Assembly: GCA_030770425.1 (NCBI GenBank) | Contig: JASJFT010000034.1 | Coordinates: 186,001 to 250,000, forward strand | Direction: 5' to 3' | Length of the DNA stretch: 64,000 nt | Source: Darksidea phi | Lineage: Eukaryota; Ascomycota; Dothideomycetes; Pleosporales; Lentitheciaceae | Shown here: in pieces, positions 10,769 through 21,491 of the stretch | How the letters are laid out: every line of letters begins with the position of its first letter | Position numbering within the stretch: position 1 is the stretch's first letter | Notes under the pieces: model-generated | What the model saw: the letters and a program-made list of their open reading frames with translations, nothing else | The model's database searches: none | What the model was told of the DNA's origin: nothing | Position numbers and translations under genes: made by a program

Positions 10769-13700
10769 ATGCACGACGAAGTCTTCGAGGCCACGCAAGA
10801 GCCGGGAACTGCGTCTCGAGAGTCGGCAACCGCCGCGAGCTCCCCCAGCGACGCCTACGCCAACATGACGCTCGACGGCGAGCCCACGCCCGACGCAGAC
10901 CGCACACGCACCACCGAACACAAGCCGCACCCGCGCGCCTCGTCGCCCGCCAAACGCCCGCATTCTGACCTGGACGACGGCAAGATGGACGTCGACGGTC
11001 CCCCGTCTACCCGTCGGGGCAGCGGCCAGTCGAGCCCCCGTGCTACCAAGCCGCTTCCGACAGCCTCCCAGCGCAGTCTACGAGCCATGTCGGTTGAGAT
11101 GGTGGATGCTGTCTCTAACGGCGGCAGTGCCGCCAGCTCCGACTCGAACCCCGTCTCCAACGCCGAATCCACAGCCACCAGCGTCTCCACGAACCCCGCA
11201 GCAAACGTGCCCGCTCTCGAAGAGCAGGTAGACAAGGTGCTGGCCATATCCCGCAAACCGCTGCAGGACCGCCAGGTGGGCTACGTAGTCTCGCAGAAGT
11301 GGCTGGAGCGCGTGTGGGCCCGCACGCCTCAATATGCCGGCAAACAGCGCGAGTTCAGCAAGTCGGCGACTGAGGGCGAGATTGGTCCGGTGGACAACTC
11401 AGACCTTGTCGACACAGGTGCGTGCTGTACCGTGATTCTTACAAAGTCGGGTGCTAACGTTCGCTAGCTGCAATGTCCGAGGATCTGGCAGACCAGCATG
11501 GCGAAGACTTCATACCCCTTCGCCCCGGTCTCATGTACGAGCACAACTTTGAGGTGCTTCCGGCCGAGGCATGGGAGCTGATCATCAGCTGGTATGGTGT
11601 GAAAGACAACCATCCCATCATCCGACGCTATGTTCACAACACCTCCCCAAACCAATGGACCGAGAACCTCCAATACGAAATGTACCCGCCCATATTCACC
11701 ATCCGGAAAGTCCGCAAGATAGTCCCCATGACGCTTGAGCCCGCGAAGAAGCTGGTTGCGAGTAGGAGTGATAATTTTGTCGAGTTCATAAAAACTGCAA
11801 AGCAGATGGCCGGTATCGATCCTAATAATAAAGTCCGAATTTGGCGAATTCTCAATATAGCCACCGCCTCGGATCAAGCGCCACAGCCAACATCCGGCAT
11901 GCTGACGCCTGAAGCTTCACCCCCACCCGCCGCTCCATTACCTCTCGTCGTTGACGCGGCCACTCTGACCAGCCTCGAGATCGGCACCCAGCGCGAAGAG
12001 GTGACTGGCAAGGACGAGAAGGCCAACGAGACTTTCAACGACGAACTGAATCTCTCCGGGGCTGGTTTGGCCGAAGATCAGGTGCTTGTTCTCGAAGAAC
12101 ATGATGAGACCGGAGAATACATTACCGATGCACTATCCAAGGTCGCTTCTAAGACCGGCACCTTGGGAAATAAGACCGGCAATAGAGCTAACAAGGACGT
12201 GCAGAGCACTACAAATAGTGGTAGAAGCACCCCCGCGCCTTCTGGTCCCATGACACGAGGACGTACAAGAAGCGGCAGAACACGGGGCACCGTGGGTCTG
12301 ACAAACTTGGGCAATACCTGCTACATGAATTCTGCCCTCCAGTGCATAAGAAGCGTAGAAGAACTGGCCATCTACTTCCTCCACGAAGAGTACAAGAAAG
12401 AGATTAATGTCGACAATCCACTTGGCCATAACGGAAGTATCGCAAGAGCCTATGCTGGTCTCATGAGTGCTATCTACGGCGAGGATATTAATTCGACTTC
12501 GTTCGCGCCTAGGAATTTCAAGAATGCACTTGGACGCGCCCAGCCGATCTTCTCTGGTTACGGGCAGCAGGATTCCCAGGAATTCCTCAGCTTCCTCGTT
12601 GACGGTCTACACGAAGATCTCAACAGAATCCATAAGAAGCCTTACACTGAGTACCCAGAATCAGACGACAAGACAGTCCATGACCCCGAAGCCATCAAAA
12701 CTCTAGGCGACAAGTTTCGTGCCATTCATCGTTCTCGAAATGACTCCGTAGCCATGGATCTGTTCAACGGCTTCTACAAGAACACAATGGTCTGTCCTAC
12801 GTGCGCCAAGGTCAGCATTACTTTCGACCCATACAGCCTGCTCACCCTTCAGTTGCCAATCGAGCAGACCTGGCAACATACCGTATGGTTCGTTCCTCTT
12901 CATGGGTCGGTCTGGCATGTCGAAGTCGACATTGACAAGCATGCCACCATCAAGTCCTTGAAGGATTACGTAGGTAGGCGGTTTGGCGTCAAATGGACTC
13001 AAATGATGGCGTCCGAGGTGTATAGCCACAAGTTTTATAGACACCTTGACGATGACGATACTATTGCTGAGAGCAACCTTCAACCGAACGACGAAATATT
13101 CTTCTACGAGCTCGCTGGCGTACCCAGCAATTGGCCACCGCCAAAGAACAAGAAGAAGAAGTACACCTATAGCACGTGGGCCTCGAATGATTCCGAAGAC
13201 GACATCCCCGACTCGGCGAGTGCTCAACACGATCAAATCGTCATACCCATATTCCACCGTGGGCCAAGCAACTCGACCTACCGAGCGAACGGCCTCTCGA
13301 TGCAGCTATGGCCGTCTTATATACTTGTCAGTCGCGAGGAAGCCACGGACTACGATACCATTTTGAAGAAGGTACTCGGCAAGGTTGCACAGATGACCAC
13401 CCGGGATATCTTTGCTGAGATCGGTGGTGACAATTCCCTCGAGCAGACCCGTTCTGGCTCAGATGTCGTGCTGACTACAGAAGAAGATGCGTCGCCCAAC
13501 GGTGATCCTCTCGTTCACGATGGATCGGTTGAGGGTGAAGACAATATGGTGGAGGTGACAATGACCGAGCCGACAGAAACGCCAACGACTCAGGATGTAG
13601 ACAATGATGACGTACCCGCGTTCCTCCGCCCTGGCGGCTTCATTCCTCCCGAATTTCGTCAGTTATTCGAAATGAAGCATACGCGTGCTGCGAAAGAGTT

Positions 13701-15392
13701 CGTCACCACCGGCTGGAATGGGCTAGACGGTAACAAGTCTTATGAGCCCATCTCGAAACGGGTTCGCGTTCCGTCCACACGAGCATCGTCGATTGAGTCC
13801 TTGGATGCAGCTAGCGGTACTTCGTCAAGCGAAGAGGACGACAATCCCCAATTTTCTGCCGATGCGCAACACTCGATAGAAGCAGCCACTCAGAGCAGTG
13901 ACGAGGATATGCAGCCATCGATCGAGACTGGATCCTTCAACCGCGGTGGTCGGAAGAAGAAGTCAAAGAAGGCGAGGAGACAGGACAGGAAGCATAGGAA
14001 CAACAAGAACCTCAAGACCTACGGAAAGAAGGGCAAAGACCGATATCCTGAACAGCCGTCGCAGTCCTTCTCCGATCCTGAGTCTGATGATGATGACAGA
14101 TTGATCAGGATGGGCGAAGCCATTGTGCTTGACTGGACTCCCGATGCGTACGACGCGCTTTTCGGTGGCATCAATGCCAATGACACCCGGGGCATGGATG
14201 CACTTAGATTTGCCGAGACGCTCGAGGACAAGGAGCTCGAAGCTAAAAAGTCTCGACGGCAAAAGCGCAAGGCGAACGGCATTACTCTTGAAGAGTGCTT
14301 TGCAGAAACGTCCAAGAGCGAAGTCCTTTCTGAGGATAATGCATGGTACTGCAACCGTTGTAAAGAGCTCAGACGGGCGACCAAGACGCTCGAGATTTGG
14401 ACTACCCCAGACATACTCGTCGTTCACCTGAAACGTTTTAGCTCACACCGAGCCTTCCGAGATAAGGTAGATGACTTGGTAGACTTTCCGGTTGATGGCT
14501 TAGATCTAGCTGGCAAGGTTGGGTTGCCTGAAGACAAAGAGCTGGTGTACGATTTGTTCGCCGTGGACAATCACTATGGCGGGCTCGGCGGAGGCCACTA
14601 TACCGCGTACGCGAAAAATTTCTTCGACCAACAATGGTACGAGTACAATGGTAAGTCAACTGCTGGCTTTTTTTCGCACGTACTTAACGATATGTAGACT
14701 CTAGCGTGCACAAAAAGAGCAACCCTGAAAGCGTCGTAACGAGATCGGCTTACCTTCTCTTCTATCGCCGCCGTTCAGCTGGCCCTTTAGGCCCTCCACA
14801 ACTCCAGCAGGTCGTCAACGCCTGGTGGAACCCCGGCTTTGAAGGCGCCGAAGACTCGGACGAAGCCAACTCCCGCACCGATTCACCGGCGGGAAACGGC
14901 TTGCGCCTCGACGGCTTGTCCCGCAATGGATCGTCGAGCGCTTTCGCAGCCGGAGCGGGAGTAGGAGCCCTGCGCGGAGCTGGTTCGGGCGGAGCAGGGA
15001 ACCTAGCGCTGAAAGAAGCCGCAGCCGAGACTCAGGACGATGAGCTGCCAGACTATGATGAGGGGTATGGCGCTGGTGATGAGGATGTTCCCTCCGCGCC
15101 CTATGGAGCATTGTATGCGCCATTACACCACCAACCAGCTTGGAATTTTAATAGTATCGCCACATTGGATGGGGCTGACGACGTCTTCGACGATGCTGCA
15201 TCGAGCAATGCGCCCAATTTGGCAGGCGAGGATTTAGGCGACCGCTTGTTGGAGGATTTTGGCGATGAGCTAAGCGGTGATGTGGTACATCATCCGGGCA
15301 TGGGCACACCCGTTGGAGGCGTCGCGGGCGATGCGCAGGACCTGGAGGACGATGACGAGGTGGTGGACATTCATGTCTCTAAGGAGGACTAG
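10769..15392 (+). CDS. Ubiquitin-specific protease with DUSP domain (Ubp12/USP15-like)
   Basis: Exons 10769-11417, 11468-14650 and 14698-15392 with introns of 50 and 47 bp give 1,508 residues from the first in-frame ATG. The N-terminus is low-complexity. A DUSP domain follows (about 155-300; KWLERVWARTP, then FIPLRPGLMYEHNFEVLP). The peptidase C19 domain starts at GLTNLGNTCYMNSALQC with catalytic Cys501 (codon 12319-12321) and ends in the His box GGLGGGHYTAYAKN with His1260. It is split by a large acidic and Lys-rich insert (about 850-1,120). Two Cys pairs (MVCPTCAK, WYCNRCKE) form the usual zinc ribbon. The enzyme removes ubiquitin from proteins. The tail is acidic. The start is uncertain because the frame is open far upstream; the catalytic assignment is firm. 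Confidence 0.93.
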
Positions 15393-15917
15393 TATCTCTT
15401 TCCTACCTGAATCTTGATATCTTAGACATGGTGGTTGCGAGGGTTGGTGTGGGAAGGATAGTATTTGGTATTCCTTGCGGGTATTGGTACTATTACTCCT
15501 TTTTCCACTACTGGTTCTTTCTCTTTCTCATCATTGAAAAGCATACTTTGAGGAGTAAATCCTTTGAAACAACTTGCCTTGTGTATTCTGGATCATGTGT
15601 CGTGTGGGTGGTTGAGGCTTACATGAGACGAGGGAGGATGAGGTGGGGATGGGGACTGGGGTTTGCTGGGCGATGGTGGGAAATAGGGGCGTCTGTGTGC
15701 ATTATATTTGGAGGGGTGTGTATATTGTGTTGAGAGTTTGAGCTGATGGGCTAGTTGGAACCATCATTGCAATGGAGCAACGTGATCGTCAAAGGGTACA
15801 ACGCAATACCCCGCAATCAGCCTGTTTGATCTATGCTCTATGAAGAGGGTTGAAACACTTTTTAGGCTCTATTCTCGCCTGTATAAAGCAGTGACACAAG
15901 GTGCTAAAAGGGGAGTC
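15393..15917. terminator. Convergent intergenic region
   Basis: About 525 bp separate the stop codons of the ubiquitin protease (plus) and the Kelch gene (minus), so both transcripts end here. GT-rich and T-rich runs are present, but fungal polyadenylation sites cannot be placed by eye. No gene is seen. Confidence 0.45.
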
Positions 15918-17307
15918 TCACTCCAGTCGTACAATCCACCCATCACCCACTTTCTCCCCCTCCGCATCTTCCCCACCCCAGAACACGACAGCACTCCCCT
16001 CCCCCACAACATCAGCACCAAAGTATGCTCGCGGCCCTGGATGCAATTTCCCCTCCCCAGCCGCACCCAAATCATCCGGCACCTTGACGTCCACCTCGGC
16101 CCACTCCCACGCCCCGGTCTGCGCGCCTACAGTGGCTCGAATAGCGTCTTTGAGCTTCGCGGGCTTGATGGCGTTGGCTACGCTCCAGGCTGGTTTAGCG
16201 TCGAGGGCGCTGGAGGGCAGTTGGAGCGCCCATGTGTCGCTGCACTCTGTGATGTCTTGCTCGGCCATTTTGGCCGAGGTGGTGGTGGGTTGCGTGGACG
16301 AGGTGGGTTTGTCAAGGGCGCCGAGGAGGTAGGCTAGGTAGTTGCGGCCATAGCCTGTGGTTATAGGGAGGATGGCGCCGGCGTGGCGGGCGAGTGGCCC
16401 TGGGGCTAGCGGGTTGGTTGGGAAGGTTATCGTTGTCCATTTTTGGGTTTGCGGTTCTTGGTGCGAGCTCTGTTGTTCGCTTGAGTTGGATGTAGGGGGA
16501 TGTAGGGAGAGCATGTGGAGCTGGCTACTTAGCGGGTCGGTGGAGGTTATCAGGTAGAGGTGGGAGTTGGTAAGGGCGGCGTTTGTGGGAGATGCAGGGG
16601 TTGGTGGGGAGGGGAGGGGCGACCAGGTGCGCGTTTTGGTGCTGAATGTCCAGAGCGGCAAGGTGGAGTTGGATGTGTATAGGACTAGATCATCGCCGTG
16701 GCTGAACAGTTTGGCGTTTATAAACGCCTCTAGCGTACTGCTCTCGCTATCCTTAGCTGGTCGAATTGCGCTCCAAGTTTTGCTGGATGGATCGAATAGC
16801 CATATCGTGGACGCTTCATCGACAGGTTCGTTACTAGAATCAACACCACCATATACGGCTACCCGATCACCAAAAGCACAAGCTGCATGTTTCGTCCTCG
16901 GTTTCGGCACCTCACCATCATCCGTTTCAGGAATCGCAGGAATAAGTTGATAATCCGGCTCTTCGTTCTTTTCGGGCGCGAGATTGACGACATGCACGTC
17001 ATTACTCGCAGGTCCATCTTTCGTCTCGCCGCCGAAGATGTACGCCTTGTTATTTAGCACTGTAAGGCTGTGGTTAGACCTTGTGAGTGAGCGCCTGTCG
17101 CCGTTAGCAGAGTATCGCATCGGTGTGAAAAGGGGGAAAGGACCGTTGCAGATCATCGTCATTTGCGATCGCAATACGTGTGAATGTTGCGTTGAGGGGT
17201 AGGGTGGGTTTTGTAAGGAAGTAGCCTGCCACGCCTGCTTGAGCGGTCGTGGAGAGGACTTGTTCGACTGCGAGGGCTACGCCGGCGCCGGCTGCTACTT
17301 CGGCCAT
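15918..17307 (-). CDS. Kelch-repeat protein
   Basis: Two exons, 17307-17144 and 17094-15918, give 446 residues. The 49-bp intron has a good branch site and acceptor (tgctaacggcgacag) but a weak donor, gtcctt. It is chosen because it alone gives matching phase and joins FTRIA... to RSNHSLTVLNNKAYIFGGE. Kelch blades are visible as AYIFGGE, VAVYGGVD, VLYTSNS, YLITSTD, YLLGALD and VVFWGGED, each followed by a W-containing strand (KTWSAI, RTWSPL, QKWTTI), suggesting one beta-propeller of about six blades. The N-terminus (MAEVAAGAGVALAVEQVLSTTAQAGVAGYF) is hydrophobic Ala-rich but not a clear signal peptide. Propellers of this kind usually bind partner proteins; no enzymatic role is implied. The gene is convergent with the ubiquitin protease. 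Confidence 0.88.
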
Positions 17308-18987
17308 GGTTTGGGTCGTACGGAAGGGACTCGGCTTATACTATGCAAGTGATGTGTGTTTCTGAAGTTGTGAAGACCTAGTGAGAGGGACGTTGGAGAC
17401 ACGGGATTAGTTCAGAAGGCGAAAAGGGCAAGTGCGAGTCGACGATGACGTCAGGGTCTGAGAACGCGGACCACCTTCTGGTTACGTGCGACTGTTTCAC
17501 AAGGCCTTTTGGATCTCCGAGACCGATCTCAGTTCCTTTTGGGCCGGGCGATGCGCATGTATAAGTTTAGGTGTGGTAAGAATAAGTTGAGGCGGAGATA
17601 TGGCTGGCTGTTCCTGTGAGCTAATGGGACTAATGCAGGTACCCATTTCGTCGCTCAGATGTCGATGCGGATCATCGAATGGAATGATTAGCAGCCATCG
17701 CGTCACCAAACTCGCGGAATAACTCAAAAAGGTGACGCAAAAAGGTATTTCGTCCCGAATATCTTGAAACGCAAAGAGGTTGTTAAAACTAAAGGAAGTT
17801 ATAGTTGTTGCTTGTGGCGTCGTAGCATATCTGCGAGAGTAACGGTCCGAACCTTATAATGAGGGCGTACCACGTGCCGCGGGTAACGGCCCGAGCCTTA
17901 GGGAGAACGCGTAGCGGATGTGGCGCACCCTCCCGAGCCTTATAGAAGAAGGCGTAGCACATGTCTTGATATTGAATGGGAGCGGAGGCAGTCTACCAGA
18001 CTCGAGAGCAGCTAGAAACGTGATCGGCGTGAATGTCTATCGTTTGAGTACATTAAACGAGTGAAAGTATGCATCGCTTTCCCTCTGTATGTTTGTATTT
18101 CATCGCCTTAGTATATTATGTGAGATCAAGCGGTCACCTCAATCTCAGAGAAAGGCGACTTGACAGTCAAGACCTTCATCGATAGTTCTTTTGGCTCGTG
18201 AAATTTGAAACTAAGCACTAGATTCCCTCTTCTCGTTATGACTTTTGTGGCATATTGAGGGCTTCTGTTCAAACCCTCAGTTGCGGACATATGCGATCCT
18301 AAACGTTTTTATTGATTCTATTTTGCTCGTGGACAGCTGAGATTTGCGCCTGTCTAGATTGTTCAAGTCGAGGTCCAACAGCGTCTCGACCTTAACATTA
18401 TATCCATCGTCCGTCTAAATACCACCGTGGGTGTCGCGTCTCGGAAGTTAGGTAACAGACATTACTCACGAACGTGCATGGACACCCGCTGTGGACACGT
18501 CAATAATATATAAAATTGTCATAGGCGCCATAGAGTCCGCATCGAGCTCAACATCACTCATAGCTTGATACCTTTACATTTTTTGAGCCATTCTCTGCCA
18601 TAACATCCGCAGCTGAGACAGGTTGGGAAGGAAGGAAAAGGCACTGGAGTTGTGAACTGTTACTTGACCTTGACCGTAGCAATACCCATGGTGATGGGGT
18701 TTGAGCCTGAACAAGTATGTGGTGGAGTTTGACGCAAGGCTTGCCCTGGAGATGAACATTTCATAGGAACTAGACAACCGTGTATAGTTTTTACAGGTTG
18801 TTATAGATCTCATGTATTGAAAAGAGGCTATGCCTTTATATGTCATCACCCAGATAAAGGGTCTGGCCTTCGCTTCTCAAGACCAAGAGTGTGGGAAGGA
18901 GGGAAATGATGATGGTGTGTGGAACATGTTAACTCCTGATGTCTTGAGCAACGAAGACCGTGCTCGAACAGGAAAGTTCCTAGCCAT
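17308..18987. other. Long intergenic region with a minisatellite
   Basis: About 1.7 kb with no convincing gene. Scattered short open frames on the minus strand (for example 18,574-18,849) show no family resemblance. AT content rises compared with the left part. The only structure I can support is the tandem repeat at 17,839-17,964. Confidence 0.5.
17839..17964. repeat. Minisatellite, three imperfect units of about 43-44 bp
   Basis: Units start near 17,839, 17,883 and 17,927. Shared landmarks are gtaacggtccgaacctta / gtaacggcccgagcctta / accctcccgagcctta, each followed by a gggcgtaccac / acgcgtagcgg / ggcgtagcac segment. A partial unit seems to precede the first (cgtagcatatc). The copies differ at several positions, so it is not a very recent expansion. 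Confidence 0.7.
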
Positions 18988-19805
18988 CTAAGTTTCACCG
19001 CTCGACTTGACCTTGACGAAGTACTTGTCCCGGCCAAGATCCCGATGACCAAGCCTCCATCCTTCCAGACCGGAGTAGCGACCTTGGCCGGCGTCCCCTT
19101 CTTCAGGTTCATAATCTTGAAGGCGCCGGAGGCAGTGATGGCGCAGACAAGCAAGCAGACTACCGCAGCGGTGCCAGCAGAAAAGCCAGTGATAATTTTC
19201 CAGGCCGACAACCTTGCCCGCGTCTCCGCTAATGATCTTGATATCTTGACCGGACAGTGTATTGATGTTGCTAGAGCCGTTGTTGGAGATATCAATGGTG
19301 CAGCCGCCGTCAGCCCAGGTGCCCGGGAATGTAGCGCAGAGATTGACGTCCATGTCGACGGCGCATTTACCATCTTCGACATTGCCGACGATTGTGTCAC
19401 AGGCGGTGTTAGAGACGTTGACGAGGTAGTTCTCACTACGCACTCTAATGTTAGGAAATTCCCCTACCCTCACACCCACACACTCAATTGGCTTCCTTGC
19501 CACTCGATCCACGAGAAAGGAAGTGAGAAAGGAGCGCGAGATCACTCACGTAATGAAGGCGTTGAACACAGCAGCAGTAGCAGCTAGGCTACCATGACAT
19601 TCCTCCTGGAAGTACTTGCCCCAGTACGTGCACGACCAGCAGGTGCCCCAACGGAACAGAAGACAGGTTCAGAGGTACCAGTCATTGACCGGGTCCGACC
19701 CGGTGCTCTTGACTGGAATGATGTTTCTGAGGACCGAGGCTGGACACTGGTTGCCGAGTGTTGTTGGAACGATGGATGAGCGGAGGGTATAATTTGTGCA
19801 CTCAT
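18988..19805 (-). pseudogene. Small Cys-rich membrane protein, probably disrupted; relative of the 20,265-20,822 gene
   Basis: A TATA box at 19,901-19,907 and an ATG at 19,805 precede this region. The ATG frame does not look coding. The next-but-one frame does (CTNYTLRSSIVPTTLGNQCP) but has no ATG and meets TGA at 19,669-19,671. It resumes with CWSCTYWGKYF, runs to a donor at 19,549, and continues after 19,435 or 19,444 (two acceptors 9 bp apart, same frame) with ENYLVNVSNTACD and the motif LCATFPGTWADGGCTI. Near 19,201-19,220 the coding signal shifts frame into a hydrophobic helix (GFSAGTAAVVCLLVCAITA) and basic tail. Either small introns escaped me or the gene carries two frameshifts and a stop. 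The Cys/Trp/Gly motif and following helix resemble the neighbour, so I infer tandem duplication and decay. Confidence 0.45.
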
Positions 19806-19900
19806 GTATTTAGCTGAAAGATTACAGAGTCAGCCGAGAGGTTTGTATTGTAGGAGATGTGCGAAAAAGATGGATATGAAGCAGGATCGTAGTATAGTGC

Positions 19901-19907
19901 TTATATA
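19901..19907 (-). promoter_or_regulatory. TATA box
   Basis: The minus strand reads cccctatataagcac about 95 bp upstream of the ATG at 19,805. It is a textbook TATA element, more perfect than seen upstream of the other genes here, and suggests a strongly or conditionally expressed gene at least before decay. Confidence 0.6.
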
Positions 19908-20264
19908 GGGGAGGTAATGAGCGGTGAGGAAGGGATTGCTTGTGTGGTCACGAGAGGTGACATTGAGTGAAGCAAGTAGACCGCCTTATCCGAACTGATC
20001 GAGGTATATACCTGAGGAAGTAGAGGACATGCCGATCACAGTGTACTTCGAGCTTATAGCTGGTATGGCATGTGGGAAGAGGGCACACAGCAATTCGGTA
20101 TTGCAAGGTAGTCGTCAAGTTCCTCTTATCAAGGGATCACCCACTGTTTGCAGAGAAGTCCAGTCTATCGAGGAATAGAACAATTCGGACTAACTGGGTC
20201 TTCTGTATTCTGTAATGCATGCAATGCGGGCAGCCACAGTTTCGGAACAACCGTCATCCGATCC

Positions 20265-20822
20265 CTAAACCTCCTCCTTGACCAGGCCATTCGCAACTTT
20301 CTCATCGACAAAGTCCTCGTACCCGCCTTCCATCTTGGCAGCTTCGAGGCCACGATGACGCTTCGCATTGTCGCGCATCCTGATGGCCTTAACAGCAGCG
20401 CTCGCCAAACCGAGCGTGACGAGGAGCATAAGCATCAGGCATGGCACCGCACTAAAAGTAGGCGCCGAAATGCTTAAGTGGTCCGCTCCGCCAACAGTAC
20501 CATCAACGGACCGAGAGGCGGCGTTGGCAGAAGCCCCGTGAGATTCGGGGCCGATGATGCAAGTTCCGCCGTTAATATCAGACCAGGAGCCGCCATGACT
20601 GTGGCAAACTTTATTATCGAAATGATCAACGTCGTAGGTGCCAAAGCTGAGGATTATGTCAGCTTGAGGTGAATCTCGCCATGAATACATATTGCATATC
20701 TAAGAGAGTAGGAATAGGAAAGATACGTACGAGGGATTGGAGTTAGCGTTGGAATCTCGCTTTTTAGGACCGACTTGACCCTGGCATTCACGATGGGAGA
20801 GTGCGCATGGTAGCTGACCCAT
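20265..20822 (-). CDS. Small Cys-containing single-pass membrane protein, unknown function
   Basis: Two exons, 20822-20731 and 20646-20265, with an 84-bp intron (gtacgt...ctgacataatcctcag) give 157 residues. The ATG context is CCACAATGG. No N-terminal signal peptide is evident (MGQLPCALSHRECQG). Residues 45-60 hold the motif VCHSHGGSWSDINGGTC, shared in pattern with the neighbour's LCATFPGTWADGGCTI. A Ser/Ala/Gly-rich stalk follows, then one hydrophobic helix (about 94-116; FSAVPCLMLMLLVTLGLASAA) and a basic then acidic tail (KAIRMRDNAKRHRG...). The positive-inside rule suggests the Cys-containing N-terminus faces outside. I do not recognise the family. Four Cys in the N-terminal part could form disulphides. 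Confidence 0.62.
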
Positions 20823-20945
20823 TGTGGTGGATTGCGGTTGAGTCTTGTTCGAGATGCGTATAAGCGGAGAAAGGACTGCTGTGATCCCGCTGTTGTGGCT
20901 GGAGGATGAGAGAAGTGCGGTGAAAGTTAAGTCAGACTGCGATAC

Positions 20946-20951
20946 TTTATA
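20946..20951 (-). promoter_or_regulatory. TATA box
   Basis: The minus strand reads cagatataaagtatc about 125 bp upstream of the ATG at 20,822. Its placement resembles that of the TATA box upstream of the neighbouring relative, which supports a shared origin of the two promoters. Confidence 0.5.
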
Positions 20952-21491
20952 TCTGTATTGTGTGCTTGCGCTTGGCGACCTTAATATTATTCGGGAATCG
21001 GGAGCTTAAGGACTCTGATCACGCTGTACTCTAGTCAATAACTGAGGTCACCCATATGTCGCAAGCCCATCTAGTTGCCCTACCATTTATAAACACAGCT
21101 ACACAAGCGTCGGTTACGAAGTCGACGAAATTGATCTTGGAGGTTTCAGTACCTGTTGTCCTATATTAAAGGCGCTACTATCTCGTCACTTGCAACTCAG
21201 TTTACATCGAAAATGACGTGATTCACAAGATCACAGGATTACTAGGCAACTATGCTATGAACTTTGCAGTTACCTTCGCCCCGCTAATTACTATAGGCAG
21301 ATACCTTGGGTGGCATCCTCAACATTAAAGTTGTGGATGCGGAAGCGCTGGAGAGTAGAGAAGTATTTTTGAGACCTCATTCCCTCTTAGGCTTGCATTC
21401 AGGTCTTTTTTCGTCGAGAATATATGTGAAATGCCCGCGCACGAATAATAAACCCTAGGGCTATACTTGTGTTACTACGAAAGTTCCACAG
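20952..21491. other. Intergenic region
   Basis: About 540 bp of moderately AT-rich sequence between the small membrane-protein gene and the 3' end of the CoA-transferase gene. CA and TG dinucleotides are present at ordinary frequency, so it is not strongly RIP-affected. I see no gene or repeat. Confidence 0.4.

Noticed and set aside
18574..18849. A 91-codon minus-strand open frame
   Set aside because: No family resemblance, no splice logic and no coding bias that I can see; it lies in the long gene-free interval.
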